Notes: generated from the sequence alone by a model not told the origin. A stretch of 64,000 bases of DNA from Deltaproteobacteria bacterium (GCA_020444205.1 JAHLLJ010000005.1:1-64000), one strand, 5' to 3'; positions 25,841 to 34,328 are shown, counted from the first letter of the stretch. Program-made: numbers and translations.

Positions 25841-26779
25841 TTAGATAGGCTCATAGAAGGGGGACTGCTCGTCCCAGAACTGCGGCTCGGAACACCCGAT
25901 GCAGGGGTGCCCTGCCCCAATGGGCCAGTTGGTGCCGTCGTTGAACTTGACGATGGGACAGTTGTTGTAGGTGTTGGGGCCCTTGCAACCCATTTCGGCC
26001 AGGCAGTAGCCCTTCATGGCTCCCTTGTCGCCGAACTTCTGCACGAACTCGCCGTTCTCGTAGTGGGAGCGGCGCGGGCACTTTTCATGAATGGTGTAGC
26101 CATAGGCGAAAATGGGCCGCCCATAGTCATCCAGGGCGGGCAGCTTGCCCAAAAGCAGGAAGTGCACCACCGTGGAGACCATGTTCACCGCGTTGGGCGG
26201 ACAGCCGCTGATATTCACCGTCTTGGTGCCGGTGGCCTTGCCCACGCTCATGGTCTTGGTGGGGTTGGGCGCGGCGGCCTGAACCCCGCCGAAACAGGCG
26301 CAGTTTCCCACGCAAATGGTGGCCATGGCATGCTTGGTGGCCTTCTTGGCGATATCCAGCATGGTGTGGCCCCCCACCCTGCCGTAGATGCCGTCGTTTT
26401 TCGTGGGGACGCCCCCCTCGCAAACCAGGATGTACTTGCCGTCGTACTCCTTCATGGCATCGGTAAGGGACTTTTCGGCGTTGTGACCCGAGGGCGCCAT
26501 GATGGTCTCATGGTAGGCCACGTTGAGCACATCCAGCACGATCTGGTCGATCCAAGGGTAGGTGCTGCGAATGAAGGCCTCGGTGCAACCGGTGCACTCG
26601 GCGAAGTGCAGCCAGATTACCGTCGGGCGCTTCTTGATGGCCATGGCCTCGGCCACCTTGGGCACCATGCTGGGCGCCAAACCCAGCACCGAGGTAACCA
26701 CTGTGGCGTATTTTATGAAATCACGCCGGCTTACCCCCTTGGCATCAATTTTTTCCAGAACCTCTGCCTTTATCTCCAT
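25841..26779 (-). CDS. hynB: NiFe hydrogenase small subunit, Tat-exported
   Basis: The 312-residue subunit has a twin-arginine signal (SRRDFIKYA at residues 17-25, then a hydrophobic stretch). Iron-sulfur ligands are seen in ECTGCTEA, GNCACFGG, SGCPPN (proximal cluster), HEKCPRRSHYENG with CLAEMGCKGPNTYNNC (distal and medial clusters), and HPCIGCSEPQFWDE. Electrons from H2 would pass through these clusters to a periplasmic cytochrome c3 or membrane cytochrome encoded elsewhere; no cytochrome b or Hmc gene is adjacent. The ATG at 26779 has AAGGAGGGAAAGG upstream. It is the first gene of the operon. Confidence 0.95.
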   Translation of the reverse strand: MEIKAEVLEKIDAKGVSRRDFIKYATVVTSVLGLAPSMVPKVAEAMAIKKRPTVIWLHFAECTGCTEAFIRSTYPWIDQIVLDVLNVAYHETIMAPSGHNAEKSLTDAMKEYDGKYILVCEGGVPTKNDGIYGRVGGHTMLDIAKKATKHAMATICVGNCACFGGVQAAAPNPTKTMSVGKATGTKTVNISGCPPNAVNMVSTVVHFLLLGKLPALDDYGRPIFAYGYTIHEKCPRRSHYENGEFVQKFGDKGAMKGYCLAEMGCKGPNTYNNCPIVKFNDGTNWPIGAGHPCIGCSEPQFWDEQSPFYEPI

Positions 26780-27207
26780 TACCCTTTCCCTCCTTGTCCC
26801 CCCACCCTTGCGGTACGGAGAAACAGAACGAACGCGAACGACTTAGGTCGTTTCGCACTTCTCCACCTAAACACTGCGGACCAGTGCTAACACGGATTAT
26901 CCGCAGGTGGCAGGCGATGATTTTCAGGATGGTTTGCGGTGCGATGCAGGATGGGAACCGCGGACCTGGGGCAGAGGTCAGAGAGAACAGCAGAGATTGT
27001 GCATAAGTGCTCGTCACACCACATTTGTTGATAATCATGCAATTTTTCGCGCATTGTGGTCAAATTGGTTTTGTCTATAAATAAAGATTGATATAATATA
27101 TTTTAAACTCCTTGTAAAAGCCGGTCTTTTACAGTTGTACAAGGCCCACTTTACACCTTGCCTTGCCCCCCCTATACTCCAAGAATCCTTTTTACCGGAG
27201 CCGAAAC
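26780..27207. other. Divergent intergenic region between hydrogenase and chelatase genes
   Basis: About 430 bases without a gene. The part next to the hydrogenase holds the hairpin at 26834-26856. The part from about 27020 to 27130 is AT-rich and has a perfect TATAAT (27092-27097) on the plus strand with a weak TTGTCT 15 bases upstream, a possible promoter for the chelatase gene. I found no sigma54 -24/-12 site. Confidence 0.4.
26834..26856 (-). other. Hairpin in the hydrogenase operon leader
   Basis: GCGAACGAC and GTCGTTTCGC form a 9-bp stem with one bulged base and a four-base loop, 55-78 bases upstream of the small-subunit start. It could shape the leader RNA. No poly-T run follows, so a terminator is unlikely. 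Confidence 0.4.
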
Positions 27208-29244
27208 GTGGCCCTTGCGCCCCAAACCACTGCGCCCATTACGATAATGGGCTACCCCTTTTCCGCCATCGTGGGGCAGCAACGGCTGAAAACCGCCCTG
27301 TTGCTCTTGGGGGTGGACTTGGGCCTGGGCGGGGTCTTGCTGCGGGGTGAAAAGGGTACCGCCAAATCCACCGCAGCCCGGGCTTTGGCCCGGCTGTTGC
27401 CGCCCCTCAGGGTGGTGGAAGGCTGCCCAATAGGTTGCGACCCCAATGGGCCCTTGTGCGCGGCTTGCGCCTGCCAAACCACTCCCCTGCAAGTACGTCA
27501 AGTTCCCACTCCTTTTGTAGAGTTGCCCCTGGGCGCGGGTGAGGACTGCCTGGCCGGCAGCCTTGACCTGGCGGCGGCGGTACGCCGGGGAGAGCTCAGC
27601 GCCCGCCTGGGCCTTTTGGCCCGGGCTCACAGGGGGGTGCTCTACATTGACGAGGTAAATCTACTTCCTCCCCACCTGGCTCATTTGGTGCTGGATGCGG
27701 CGGCCAGCGGGGTGGCGGTGTTGGAGCGCGAGGGGATCAGCCTGACCCACCCGGCCCGCTTCGCCCTGGTGGCCTCTTACAACCCCGAGGAAGGCCCCCT
27801 GGGGCCCCAGCTGGCCGATCGCTTTGGCTTGTGCGTGCGCGTCGCGGGCGAACAAGACCCAGCCCTGCGGGTGGAGGTGCTCAAACGCCGCCTCGCCTTT
27901 GAGAACGACCCCGCCGGGTTTGCGCAGCAATGGGCCAAAGAGGAAGACGCCCTGCGCTCCCGCCTGATGCTGGCGCGGGAGCTTTTGGCCCAAGTTGAGG
28001 TGGGGCCTCAAGCCCGCCGCCAGGCCGCCTTGTTGGCTGCCCGAGCCGCCAGCCAGGGGCAACGGGGCGAATTGGCCTGCATACGCGCGGCGCGGGCCCT
28101 GGCCGCTTGGCGCGGCTTAAAAAGCGTCACATCCGAAATGGTGGACGAGGTGGCCCCGTTGGCCCTCATGCATCGCGCCAGGGAGGTTCAAAGCCACCAG
28201 CCCCCTCCCCTGCCCCGGGTCCTGCGCGAGGAATTACCGCCCGATGAAGTCCAACCCTCCCGGGCCGAGCCGTTGGAGCGGGAAATGCAAAAAAGCGGGG
28301 GCCAGGCCGGCCAGGAGCGGGGCCTGCGCATCCTGAGCCCCGGAGAGGTACTCCCGGTGGCCACCCGTTTGCCCGCCAGAGAGGCTACCAGCCGGGTGCA
28401 GGCGGGCCGCCGCGACAGCCGCGAGGTGTCAGGCGCGAGGGGCCGTTACATCCGGGCCTCGGCCCAGCGCCTGGGCCGGGGCTTGGCCATAGACGCCACC
28501 TTCCGGGCCGCGGCGCCGCACCAAAAAAGCCGCCGTACTCCGGGCGGCCCGGCCCTGGTGGTCAAGGAGCCAGACATCCGCGAAAAGGTGCGTGCCTCCC
28601 GGCGGGGCCGCCTATTGTTGTTTTGCGTTGACGCCTCCGGCTCCATGAACGCGGCCGCGCGCATGAAAACCACCAAGGCGGCGGTGCTGGGGGTGCTCAC
28701 CGAGGCCTACCAAAAACGCGACCGGGTAGGATTGGTTGCCTTTGGCGGGGACGGAGCCCGAGAGCTCTTGCCTCCCACCTCCAGCGTGGAAGTGGCCCGG
28801 CGCATGCTGGCCGAGCTGCCCACCGGCGGCAAGACCCCATTGGCCGCCGGGCTGGTGCATCTGGCCGCCGTGTTGGAGAGGGAACTGGCCGCGGACCCCA
28901 AGCTCACCCCCCTGGCCATCATCATGACCGACGGGAGACCCAATGTGCCCTTGGCCGCCAGTCAAGGCCTGGGCTATGATCCCGGCAAGGCGGGAAACAA
29001 GGGGGGCGGCTGGGGAGACGGCTGGGGAGACGGCGGTTATGCCGACCGGGAGGTGCTCAACCTGGCCCGGCGCTTAAACCACAGCTTTAGGGCCCGCTTC
29101 GTGGTGGTGGACACCGACACCGGCCACCACCACGAGATAAACCTGTGCCGGGCCATGGCCGAATATCTGGGGGCCTATTGCGTGTCCCTGCGCCGCCTGA
29201 CCATCGAGGGAGTGTTGGACTTGGTGCGGCGGCATTGGGAGTGA
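27208..29244 (+). CDS. Magnesium-chelatase-type AAA+/VWA protein (BchD/ChlD-like, fused ATPase and VWA)
   Basis: The 678-residue protein joins a chelatase AAA+ domain (Walker A RGEKGTAKSTAARAL, VLYIDEVNLLPPH, NPEEGPLGPQLADRFG) to a charged linker. A C-terminal von Willebrand A domain follows with the MIDAS motif DASGSMN, a conserved Thr in GGKTPLAAGL, and MTDGRPN. This is the layout of ChlD/BchD and of stand-alone cobaltochelatase-like proteins. It would assist metal insertion into a tetrapyrrole with a large chelatase subunit that is not in the window. The GTG at 27208 (GGAG 8 bases upstream) was preferred over an ATG at 27163. A Gly/Trp-rich repeat (GGGWGDGWGDGGY) occurs near the C-terminus. 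Confidence 0.85.
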   Translation: MALAPQTTAPITIMGYPFSAIVGQQRLKTALLLLGVDLGLGGVLLRGEKGTAKSTAARALARLLPPLRVVEGCPIGCDPNGPLCAACACQTTPLQVRQVPTPFVELPLGAGEDCLAGSLDLAAAVRRGELSARLGLLARAHRGVLYIDEVNLLPPHLAHLVLDAAASGVAVLEREGISLTHPARFALVASYNPEEGPLGPQLADRFGLCVRVAGEQDPALRVEVLKRRLAFENDPAGFAQQWAKEEDALRSRLMLARELLAQVEVGPQARRQAALLAARAASQGQRGELACIRAARALAAWRGLKSVTSEMVDEVAPLALMHRAREVQSHQPPPLPRVLREELPPDEVQPSRAEPLEREMQKSGGQAGQERGLRILSPGEVLPVATRLPAREATSRVQAGRRDSREVSGARGRYIRASAQRLGRGLAIDATFRAAAPHQKSRRTPGGPALVVKEPDIREKVRASRRGRLLLFCVDASGSMNAAARMKTTKAAVLGVLTEAYQKRDRVGLVAFGGDGARELLPPTSSVEVARRMLAELPTGGKTPLAAGLVHLAAVLERELAADPKLTPLAIIMTDGRPNVPLAASQGLGYDPGKAGNKGGGWGDGWGDGGYADREVLNLARRLNHSFRARFVVVDTDTGHHHEINLCRAMAEYLGAYCVSLRRLTIEGVLDLVRRHWE

Positions 29245-29255
29245 TGCGCTAAGTT

Positions 29256-29292
29256 AAAAAGTATGGTGGAATATTAACTCCCAATACTTTTT
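29256..29292. other. AT-rich inverted repeat after the chelatase gene
   Basis: AAAAAGTAT (29256-29264) is the inverse of ATACTTTTT (29284-29292), giving a 9-bp stem with a 19-base interior. On the plus strand it ends in five T, so it may act as a weak terminator after the chelatase gene, isolating the AT-rich cyclase gene that starts 21 bases later. Confidence 0.5.
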
Positions 29293-29313
29293 GTATGGAG
29301 AAGGTTCAAGGCA

Positions 29314-30030
29314 ATGCAAACGACTGGCTTCCCGCACTTTAAGCCGACTGCTAGCCGTGCTCAGAATGGCGTGGCCATGATTTTTGATTTGGAAGGCTTC
29401 TCCAACTTTTTCGGACAACCAGATGTTCACGAATACGTGCCAACCTACCTAAACAAGATTTTTACGGCTATCGATATTTGCATTTTTGGTGGGAACGCTT
29501 TTTGGTTGAATGATGAACTGGATGGCGACCCTCTAATCCCCCGCCCGGTGCACAGGAAATTCTTGGGCGATGGGGCATTATATGTGTGGCTCCCGCAAAA
29601 AAACAAAGATGTATTCGATACCAACTTCACAACATATCTTCCCAATAGGTTGTGGACAATAAAAAACCATTTTGGTGAAATTAATAAATCATGCGTTGAT
29701 GATATTCCCCTTTTAGAGCTACCTAAAAGGATTCGTTTTGGAATTGCACGAGGAACAATATACGAGCTTAGTTTTGCCCATAGTAAAACCAAAGAGTATA
29801 TCGGGTATTGCATCAATTTAGCGGCACGCCTCCAAAGTTACTGCAAAGAATTAGGTTTCATCGTTTCCGCGAGGATGAGAATTAGTCAAGAAACGATAGA
29901 CAAGCACAACTATTTAAAGGTTGTTGCCACAAAAATTAAAGGATTTCCGCGAGAACTTGTAATCGTTGACAAAAGGGAATTTGAGTCGCTGTCTGATGAC
30001 AAAAGGGACGACTTATTTGAAACCCTATAG
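29314..30030 (+). CDS. Class III nucleotidyl-cyclase-like protein, AT-rich
   Basis: The 238-residue protein has features of a class III cyclase homology domain. MIFDLEGFSNFF supplies a first metal-binding Asp, HRKFLGDGALYVW carries the second Asp in a GDG turn, and YIGYCINLAARLQSYCKELG matches the conserved N/R helix. It has no membrane segment and no other domain. Base composition is much lower in GC than its neighbours (many AAA, TTT and ATT codons), suggesting recent transfer. It may make cAMP, cGMP or another cyclic nucleotide; no effector lies next to it. It interrupts what otherwise would be a chelatase gene cluster. Confidence 0.65.
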   Translation: MQTTGFPHFKPTASRAQNGVAMIFDLEGFSNFFGQPDVHEYVPTYLNKIFTAIDICIFGGNAFWLNDELDGDPLIPRPVHRKFLGDGALYVWLPQKNKDVFDTNFTTYLPNRLWTIKNHFGEINKSCVDDIPLLELPKRIRFGIARGTIYELSFAHSKTKEYIGYCINLAARLQSYCKELGFIVSARMRISQETIDKHNYLKVVATKIKGFPRELVIVDKREFESLSDDKRDDLFETL

Positions 30031-30065
30031 TCGACTAGGCATCTAAACAGCACAATCTTTCGGAA

Positions 30066-30575
30066 ATGTCGGCACCTATGCGAAAGTACCTTAACATGGC
30101 CAAGGAATTGGGCATGACCAACGCCCTGGTCATTGGCCCGGAGCAGATATTTTTCGATCCCCGGGCGGTGCTCAAGTGCCGCTGGGGTTGCGAGGACTTT
30201 GCCAAGCGAACCATCAAATGCGGCTCTCGCGGCCTGAGCCACGCCGAGTGCGTGAAAATGATCAGCAGCTACGACAACATCCTGCTGCTGCACGGCCACG
30301 ACGGCCGCCAACTCAGCAAGGCGGTGCTGGCCTTGGAGCGGGCCGCTTTTCTGGACGGCCACTACTTCGCCTTTGGGGTGCGCCACTGCAAGCTTTGCAA
30401 GGCCTGCGCCTTGGACCAGGGAAAGGACTGCTTGCAGCCTGAAAAGGTGCGCCCCTGCGATCAGGCCATGGGTATAGACATGTACCGCACCGCCCGGGAG
30501 GCTGGCCTACCCTGCCAGGTATTGCAGAGCAGGGACGAGCAGCAGAACCGGTACGGGTTCGTGCTGATTAACTGA
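30066..30575 (+). CDS. DUF2284 metal-binding protein
   Basis: The 169-residue protein is cysteine-rich and matches the DUF2284 plan. CRWGCEDF and TIKCGS lie in the N-terminal half, and CKLCKACALDQGKDCLQPEKVRPC lies in the C-terminal half, the latter resembling a site for an iron-sulfur cluster. Members are annotated as predicted metal-binding proteins without a defined function. It is followed after 20 bases by the second chelatase ATPase gene, suggesting an electron-transfer or metal-related role beside the chelatase. The ATG at 30066 has no strong ribosome-binding site; 30078 is an alternative. Confidence 0.8.
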   Translation: MSAPMRKYLNMAKELGMTNALVIGPEQIFFDPRAVLKCRWGCEDFAKRTIKCGSRGLSHAECVKMISSYDNILLLHGHDGRQLSKAVLALERAAFLDGHYFAFGVRHCKLCKACALDQGKDCLQPEKVRPCDQAMGIDMYRTAREAGLPCQVLQSRDEQQNRYGFVLIN

Positions 30576-30595
30576 GCTATTTAAGGAAAGCAGCC

Positions 30596-31630
30596 TTGGA
30601 CAAGCAAACATCGGCCAAAGCCACAAACTCTGCCGCCTACCCCTTTGCGGCCATTGTGGACCAGAACGACATGAAGCTGGCCCTGATAATCAACGTGGTC
30701 AACCCCAAAGTGGGCGGGGTTCTTATTCGCGGGGAAAAAGGTACGGCCAAGTCCACGGCGGTGCGGGCTCTGGCCCGCCTTCTGCCCGCCCAGCCCACGG
30801 TGGCCGACTGCCCCTACAACTGCGACCCGGAGCATCCTTGCCCTGCCTGTCAACAGCGCCTGGCCGAAGGCGAGAGCTTGCCCGTGGAGCAGCGGCGGGT
30901 GCGGGTGGTGGAGTTGCCGGTGGGGGCCACCGAGGACCGTCTGCTGGGAACTTTGGACCTGGAAGCAGCGCTCAGCGAGGGCGAGGCCCGCTTCTCGCCG
31001 GGCATTTTAGCCTCAGCCAACCGCCAGATCCTCTACGTGGACGAGGTCAATCTTCTGGACGATCACCTGGTGGACGTACTGCTGGACGCGGCGGCCATGG
31101 GAGTAAACACCGTGGAGCGCGAGTCGGTGAGCCTTAGCCATCCGGCGGCCTTCACCTTGGTGGGCACCATGAACCCCGAGGAAGGCGAGCTGCGCCCCCA
31201 ACTTACCGACCGCTTCGGGCTGTGCGTGCAGGTCAAAGGCCTGGCCGATCCCAAACTACGCCAAGAGGTGATCGTGCGTCAGCTGGCCTGGGAGGCGGAT
31301 CCGGCCGCTTTTGCCGACTCCTGGGCGCACGAGGGCCAAACCATCGGCGAGGCTATTGTCAAGGCCAGGGAGCTGATGCCTTTGGTGCAGGCCGGGCCGG
31401 GGGTGTTGGAGCGGGTGGTGACGGTCAGCCTGGGCCTGGGCACCGACGGCCACCGGGGCGATCTGACCCTGCTCAAGAGTGCGCTGACCCTGGCCGCCTG
31501 GGAGGGGCGCAATCAGGCTACCACGCAAGACGTGGACACAGCGGCGCTGTTGGCCCTGCCCCATCGCCTGCGCAGGCGCCCTCTGGCCGAGATGGAGTTC
31601 GATATCGCCGACAAGATCGGGCGGATCTGA
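30596..31630 (+). CDS. Magnesium-chelatase-type ATPase subunit (BchI/ChlI-like)
   Basis: The 344-residue AAA+ protein has Walker A IRGEKGTAKSTAVRAL, Walker B ILYVDEVNLLDDH, a sensor region MNPEEGELRPQLTDRFG and the C-terminal chelatase lid. It also has an insertion with CPYNCDPEHPCPAC, a cysteine-rich loop shared with the chelatase protein at 27208. The domain is closely similar to that protein's AAA+ half, so the two are paralogues that likely form the I-D complex. The start is TTG at 30596 after AAGGAAAG. The large metal-inserting subunit (CobN/BchH) is absent from the window. Confidence 0.88.
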   Translation: MDKQTSAKATNSAAYPFAAIVDQNDMKLALIINVVNPKVGGVLIRGEKGTAKSTAVRALARLLPAQPTVADCPYNCDPEHPCPACQQRLAEGESLPVEQRRVRVVELPVGATEDRLLGTLDLEAALSEGEARFSPGILASANRQILYVDEVNLLDDHLVDVLLDAAAMGVNTVERESVSLSHPAAFTLVGTMNPEEGELRPQLTDRFGLCVQVKGLADPKLRQEVIVRQLAWEADPAAFADSWAHEGQTIGEAIVKARELMPLVQAGPGVLERVVTVSLGLGTDGHRGDLTLLKSALTLAAWEGRNQATTQDVDTAALLALPHRLRRRPLAEMEFDIADKIGRI

Positions 31631-31649
31631 CCTGGCCTGGATTTGCCGA

Positions 31650-31748
31650 TTAGCCTGCGTATTCACCACCAGCGGTGCGCTGGCGAACTGGGAACCCAGG
31701 CGCATTCCACCTACGCCGAGGATCGAGTGATGCCCACAGCGCAGGCAG
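31650..31748 (-). repeat. Possible divergent fourth copy of the dispersed repeat
   Basis: Between the chelatase gene and the convergent HTH/zinc gene, a stretch including AGGCGCATTCCACCTACGCC and the following ATCGAGTGATGCCCACAGCG resembles copy 3 with many mismatches and small gaps. The match is suggestive only; an alignment score would be needed to accept it. Confidence 0.3.
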
Positions 31749-31771
31749 GTGGGGTCTGGCGTTGCCGGGGT

Positions 31772-32131
31772 TCAGTCCTGGTCTTTAAAGTGTTTGAAAG
31801 CGCGTCCGCCGTCAGGCATCATGGCCCCCCGGACCAGCTCCATGTGCCTCAGGGCTGCTATCTCGCGCATCAGGGACGCCTCGTCCAGGCTGGTGGCCTT
31901 CATTAACTCCTCCAGAGTGGCGTGGCCCTGTTTAGTAATCAACTTGAGAATGGTGTCCTGGGATGGATTCAAGTCCTGGCTTTCCAACCGGCTGGCGGTG
32001 TAAGTGGCCCAGGGATCGCAGGTCTTGGCCGGGCTGATGGCGTCGATGTAGCAATCCTCGCACAGTTTGAGCCCCCCGTACTCGCGCATATCATCCGGCT
32101 CCATGGCAGCGTTGCACTTGTCGCAAATCAT
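31772..32131 (-). CDS. Small protein with N-terminal zinc ribbon and C-terminal winged-helix-like domain
   Basis: The 119-residue protein starts at ATG 32131 (GGAGGAAAGC upstream). It has two CxxC pairs (CDKC at residues 3-6 and CEDC near 24), forming a zinc ribbon like that of phage/bacterial TraR or late-control proteins. The C-terminal half has a predicted winged helix (DTILKLITKQGHATLEELMKATSLDEA). It may be a DNA-binding regulator. The function is unknown. It faces the sigma54 activator gene divergently, with 209 bases between the starts and no clear promoter seen. Confidence 0.65.
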   Translation of the reverse strand: MICDKCNAAMEPDDMREYGGLKLCEDCYIDAISPAKTCDPWATYTASRLESQDLNPSQDTILKLITKQGHATLEELMKATSLDEASLMREIAALRHMELVRGAMMPDGGRAFKHFKDQD

Positions 32132-32340
32132 GCTTTCCTCCAAGCTTGTCCCTATCTTTGGGATACCTGAGCAAGGGTCGTTATGCAAGGAAACAAACCC
32201 GCACATGCTATAAGTGCGCGGCTGGCGCGGCAGGAGGCTAGGCTTTCATGAAATATGAAGTTAAAGCCCTGGCCAAAACCAGGCTCATGACGGCATAATT
32301 GGTTAGCCCTGCCCATGGCTATTATCAAGGACGCTCATAA

Positions 32341-33804
32341 ATGACTGCCCGTTTCCGTACGGCTAAGCTCACCGCTCAGGCTAAAAAACCCGTGGTGTTG
32401 GTCATGGCCCAAAATCAAACCGTTTTGGACAGCATCCATCATGGCCTTAAAAAATCTTACGATCTCAGCGTGGTTTCCGACTATCAACAGGTGCTGCAAT
32501 CCCTGCAGGAGCATCCCATTGACCTGTTTCTGGTGGAGATACACCAGGTGGGCACCGACCTGCCCGAGCTGATCAGCGAAGCCAGGGCCCACGCCCCCAA
32601 TATCTCCATCATCCTGCTGGCCGGCCTGGGCGAGGTGGACTACGCCCTGGACGCCATCAGCCTGGGGGCTAACGACTATTTACGCAAACCCTTCACCACC
32701 AGCGAGCTGCGCCACCTGGTAAGCCGCAGCCTGGAGCGGCAACGCCTGCTCAACGAAATGCGAACCCTGCGCTCCGGGCCGCCCCGCACTTTAGCGGGGA
32801 TCATCGCCCAAGACGAGCGTATGAAGGAGGTCTGCCGCCTGGCCGAAACCGTGGCCGGAGCCGACGTCACCGTGCTGCTCAGCGGCGAGACAGGCACCGG
32901 CAAGGGGCTTTTCGCCAAGGCCATCCACAACAGCTCACCCCGGCGCGAGGGCCCCTACGTGGAGATCAATTGCGCGGCCATTCCCGCCACCCTCATCGAG
33001 AGCGAGCTTTTCGGCCACGAGCGGGGTGCCTTCACCGGGGCGGTGGCCCGCAAGATAGGCCGGGTGGAAGCGGCGGCCAAGGGCACCTTGCTCCTGGACG
33101 AGGTGGGCGAGATGCCCCTGGACATGCAGGCCAAAATGCTGCGTTTTTTACAAGAGTTCACCTTCGAAAGGGTGGGTGGCAATGAAAAACTCAGCGCGGA
33201 CGTACGCATTATCGCGGCCAGCAACCGCGACCTGGGTCAGGCGGTGCGTGAGGGCCTTTTCCGTGAGGACCTTTTCTATCGCCTGCACGTGATTGAACTC
33301 AGGGTGCCCGCCCTTCGCGAACGCCGTGAGGACATCATGCCCTTGGCCGAGTATTTCCGGGAAATGTTCGGGGCCAAGTACGACAAGCCGGTGCTGGGCT
33401 TTACCCCAGCCGCCACGGGCCAGATGCTCAATCATCCCTGGCCGGGCAACGTGCGTGAGATGGAGCACGCGGTGGAACGAGCGGTGATCCTCTGCCCCGG
33501 TGAAGTCATCGAACGCCTGGATTTGGCCACCGACTCCTTACCCGGCGAAACCTCTGTTGCCCCTGCCCAAATTTCCTTACAAGCTCCTGGGCCTAACCTG
33601 GACCACTCCTTGGCGGAGCATCTGGCCCTATGCGAAAAGGACTACCTACAGGCTCAACTACAACGAACCCAAGGCAAGATAAGCCGCACTGCCCAGGCCG
33701 CAGGTTTAAACCCTAAGACCCTGTATTTAAAGATGGTTCGCCACGGACTCCGCAAGGAGGATTTCCGCGGCGGCAATGGTGAATCAAAACAGGGCCAAGG
33801 CTAA
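32341..33804 (+). CDS. NtrC-family sigma54-dependent activator with degenerate receiver domain
   Basis: The 487-residue protein has a receiver-like domain (about residues 17-130), a sigma54 AAA+ domain and a Fis-type helix-turn-helix (ISRTAQAAGLNPKTLYLKM). The AAA+ domain has Walker A GETGTGKGL, the sigma54-contacting GAFTGA loop and Walker B TLLLDEVGEMP, all intact. In the receiver, the phospho-acceptor Asp is replaced by Glu66 (DLFLVEIHQ), and the acidic pair is replaced by Met-Ala (VLVMAQN). The conserved Lys (YLRKPF) remains. It should therefore activate sigma54 promoters without ordinary phosphorylation. No histidine kinase gene is adjacent. Confidence 0.93.
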   Translation: MTARFRTAKLTAQAKKPVVLVMAQNQTVLDSIHHGLKKSYDLSVVSDYQQVLQSLQEHPIDLFLVEIHQVGTDLPELISEARAHAPNISIILLAGLGEVDYALDAISLGANDYLRKPFTTSELRHLVSRSLERQRLLNEMRTLRSGPPRTLAGIIAQDERMKEVCRLAETVAGADVTVLLSGETGTGKGLFAKAIHNSSPRREGPYVEINCAAIPATLIESELFGHERGAFTGAVARKIGRVEAAAKGTLLLDEVGEMPLDMQAKMLRFLQEFTFERVGGNEKLSADVRIIAASNRDLGQAVREGLFREDLFYRLHVIELRVPALRERREDIMPLAEYFREMFGAKYDKPVLGFTPAATGQMLNHPWPGNVREMEHAVERAVILCPGEVIERLDLATDSLPGETSVAPAQISLQAPGPNLDHSLAEHLALCEKDYLQAQLQRTQGKISRTAQAAGLNPKTLYLKMVRHGLRKEDFRGGNGESKQGQG

Positions 33805-33893
33805 TAATTAGCAATCGAGCCGGTTGCGTGTAATAATATCGACATAAATTGTTGATGATCAGCAATGGCAAGACATTTAAAGGAGAAGCTCTG

Positions 33894-34298
33894 ATGTTCA
33901 GGAAAATCGCATCGCTCGGTCTTTGCCTGCTATTGGGTATCAGCCTGTTGGCGGTAGGCTGCGCCTCGGTGAGCAAATCCGATATGGAAGGTGCCGGAGT
34001 GGGCGCGGCCACCGGTGCGGTGGCGGGGGCCTTGCTCGATTCCAACGGCTGGCGCGGCGGCGTGATCGGCGGTGCCCTGGGCGCCCTGGCCGGCGGAGCC
34101 ATCACCCACATCGCCACCCACGCCTCCAAGCAAGCGGCTCAGACCAATCAGCCGGTGGTCTACCAAAAGAACGACGGCACCGAAAAGGTCACCTCCACAC
34201 CCGTCAAGGCTACCGGCAACAACTGCCACCTGGTCAAGGAGCGCTACTACAAGAACGGCCAGATGTATAAAGAGGTGGAGCGCGAGGTCTGCAACTAA
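33894..34298 (+). CDS. Glycine-zipper outer-membrane-type lipoprotein
   Basis: The 134-residue protein starts at ATG 33894 with AGGAG 8 bases upstream. It has a lipoprotein signal ending in LLAVGC (lipobox) and then a glycine-zipper region (AGVGAATGAVAGALL, VIGGALGALAGGAITH) typical of OmpA-like or SmpA-like small lipoproteins. A C-terminal beta-rich part follows with CHLVKERYYKNG. It is probably lipid-anchored in the envelope; its function is unknown. It lies between the sigma54 activator and cobD and has its own terminator. Confidence 0.85.
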   Translation: MFRKIASLGLCLLLGISLLAVGCASVSKSDMEGAGVGAATGAVAGALLDSNGWRGGVIGGALGALAGGAITHIATHASKQAAQTNQPVVYQKNDGTEKVTSTPVKATGNNCHLVKERYYKNGQMYKEVEREVCN

Positions 34299-34328
34299 GC
34301 CCCCTCCTCATTACGATTCGACACCTCT

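Noticed and set aside
29314-30030. Pycsar or CBASS defence system
   Set aside because: Only a cyclase-like gene is present; no TIR, transmembrane, nuclease or other effector gene lies beside it, so a defence system cannot be called.
27208-31630. Chlorophyll biosynthesis (bchD/bchI)
   Set aside because: There is no BchH, BchM or other chlorophyll gene, and these AAA+ families are common in non-phototrophs; only the family is called.
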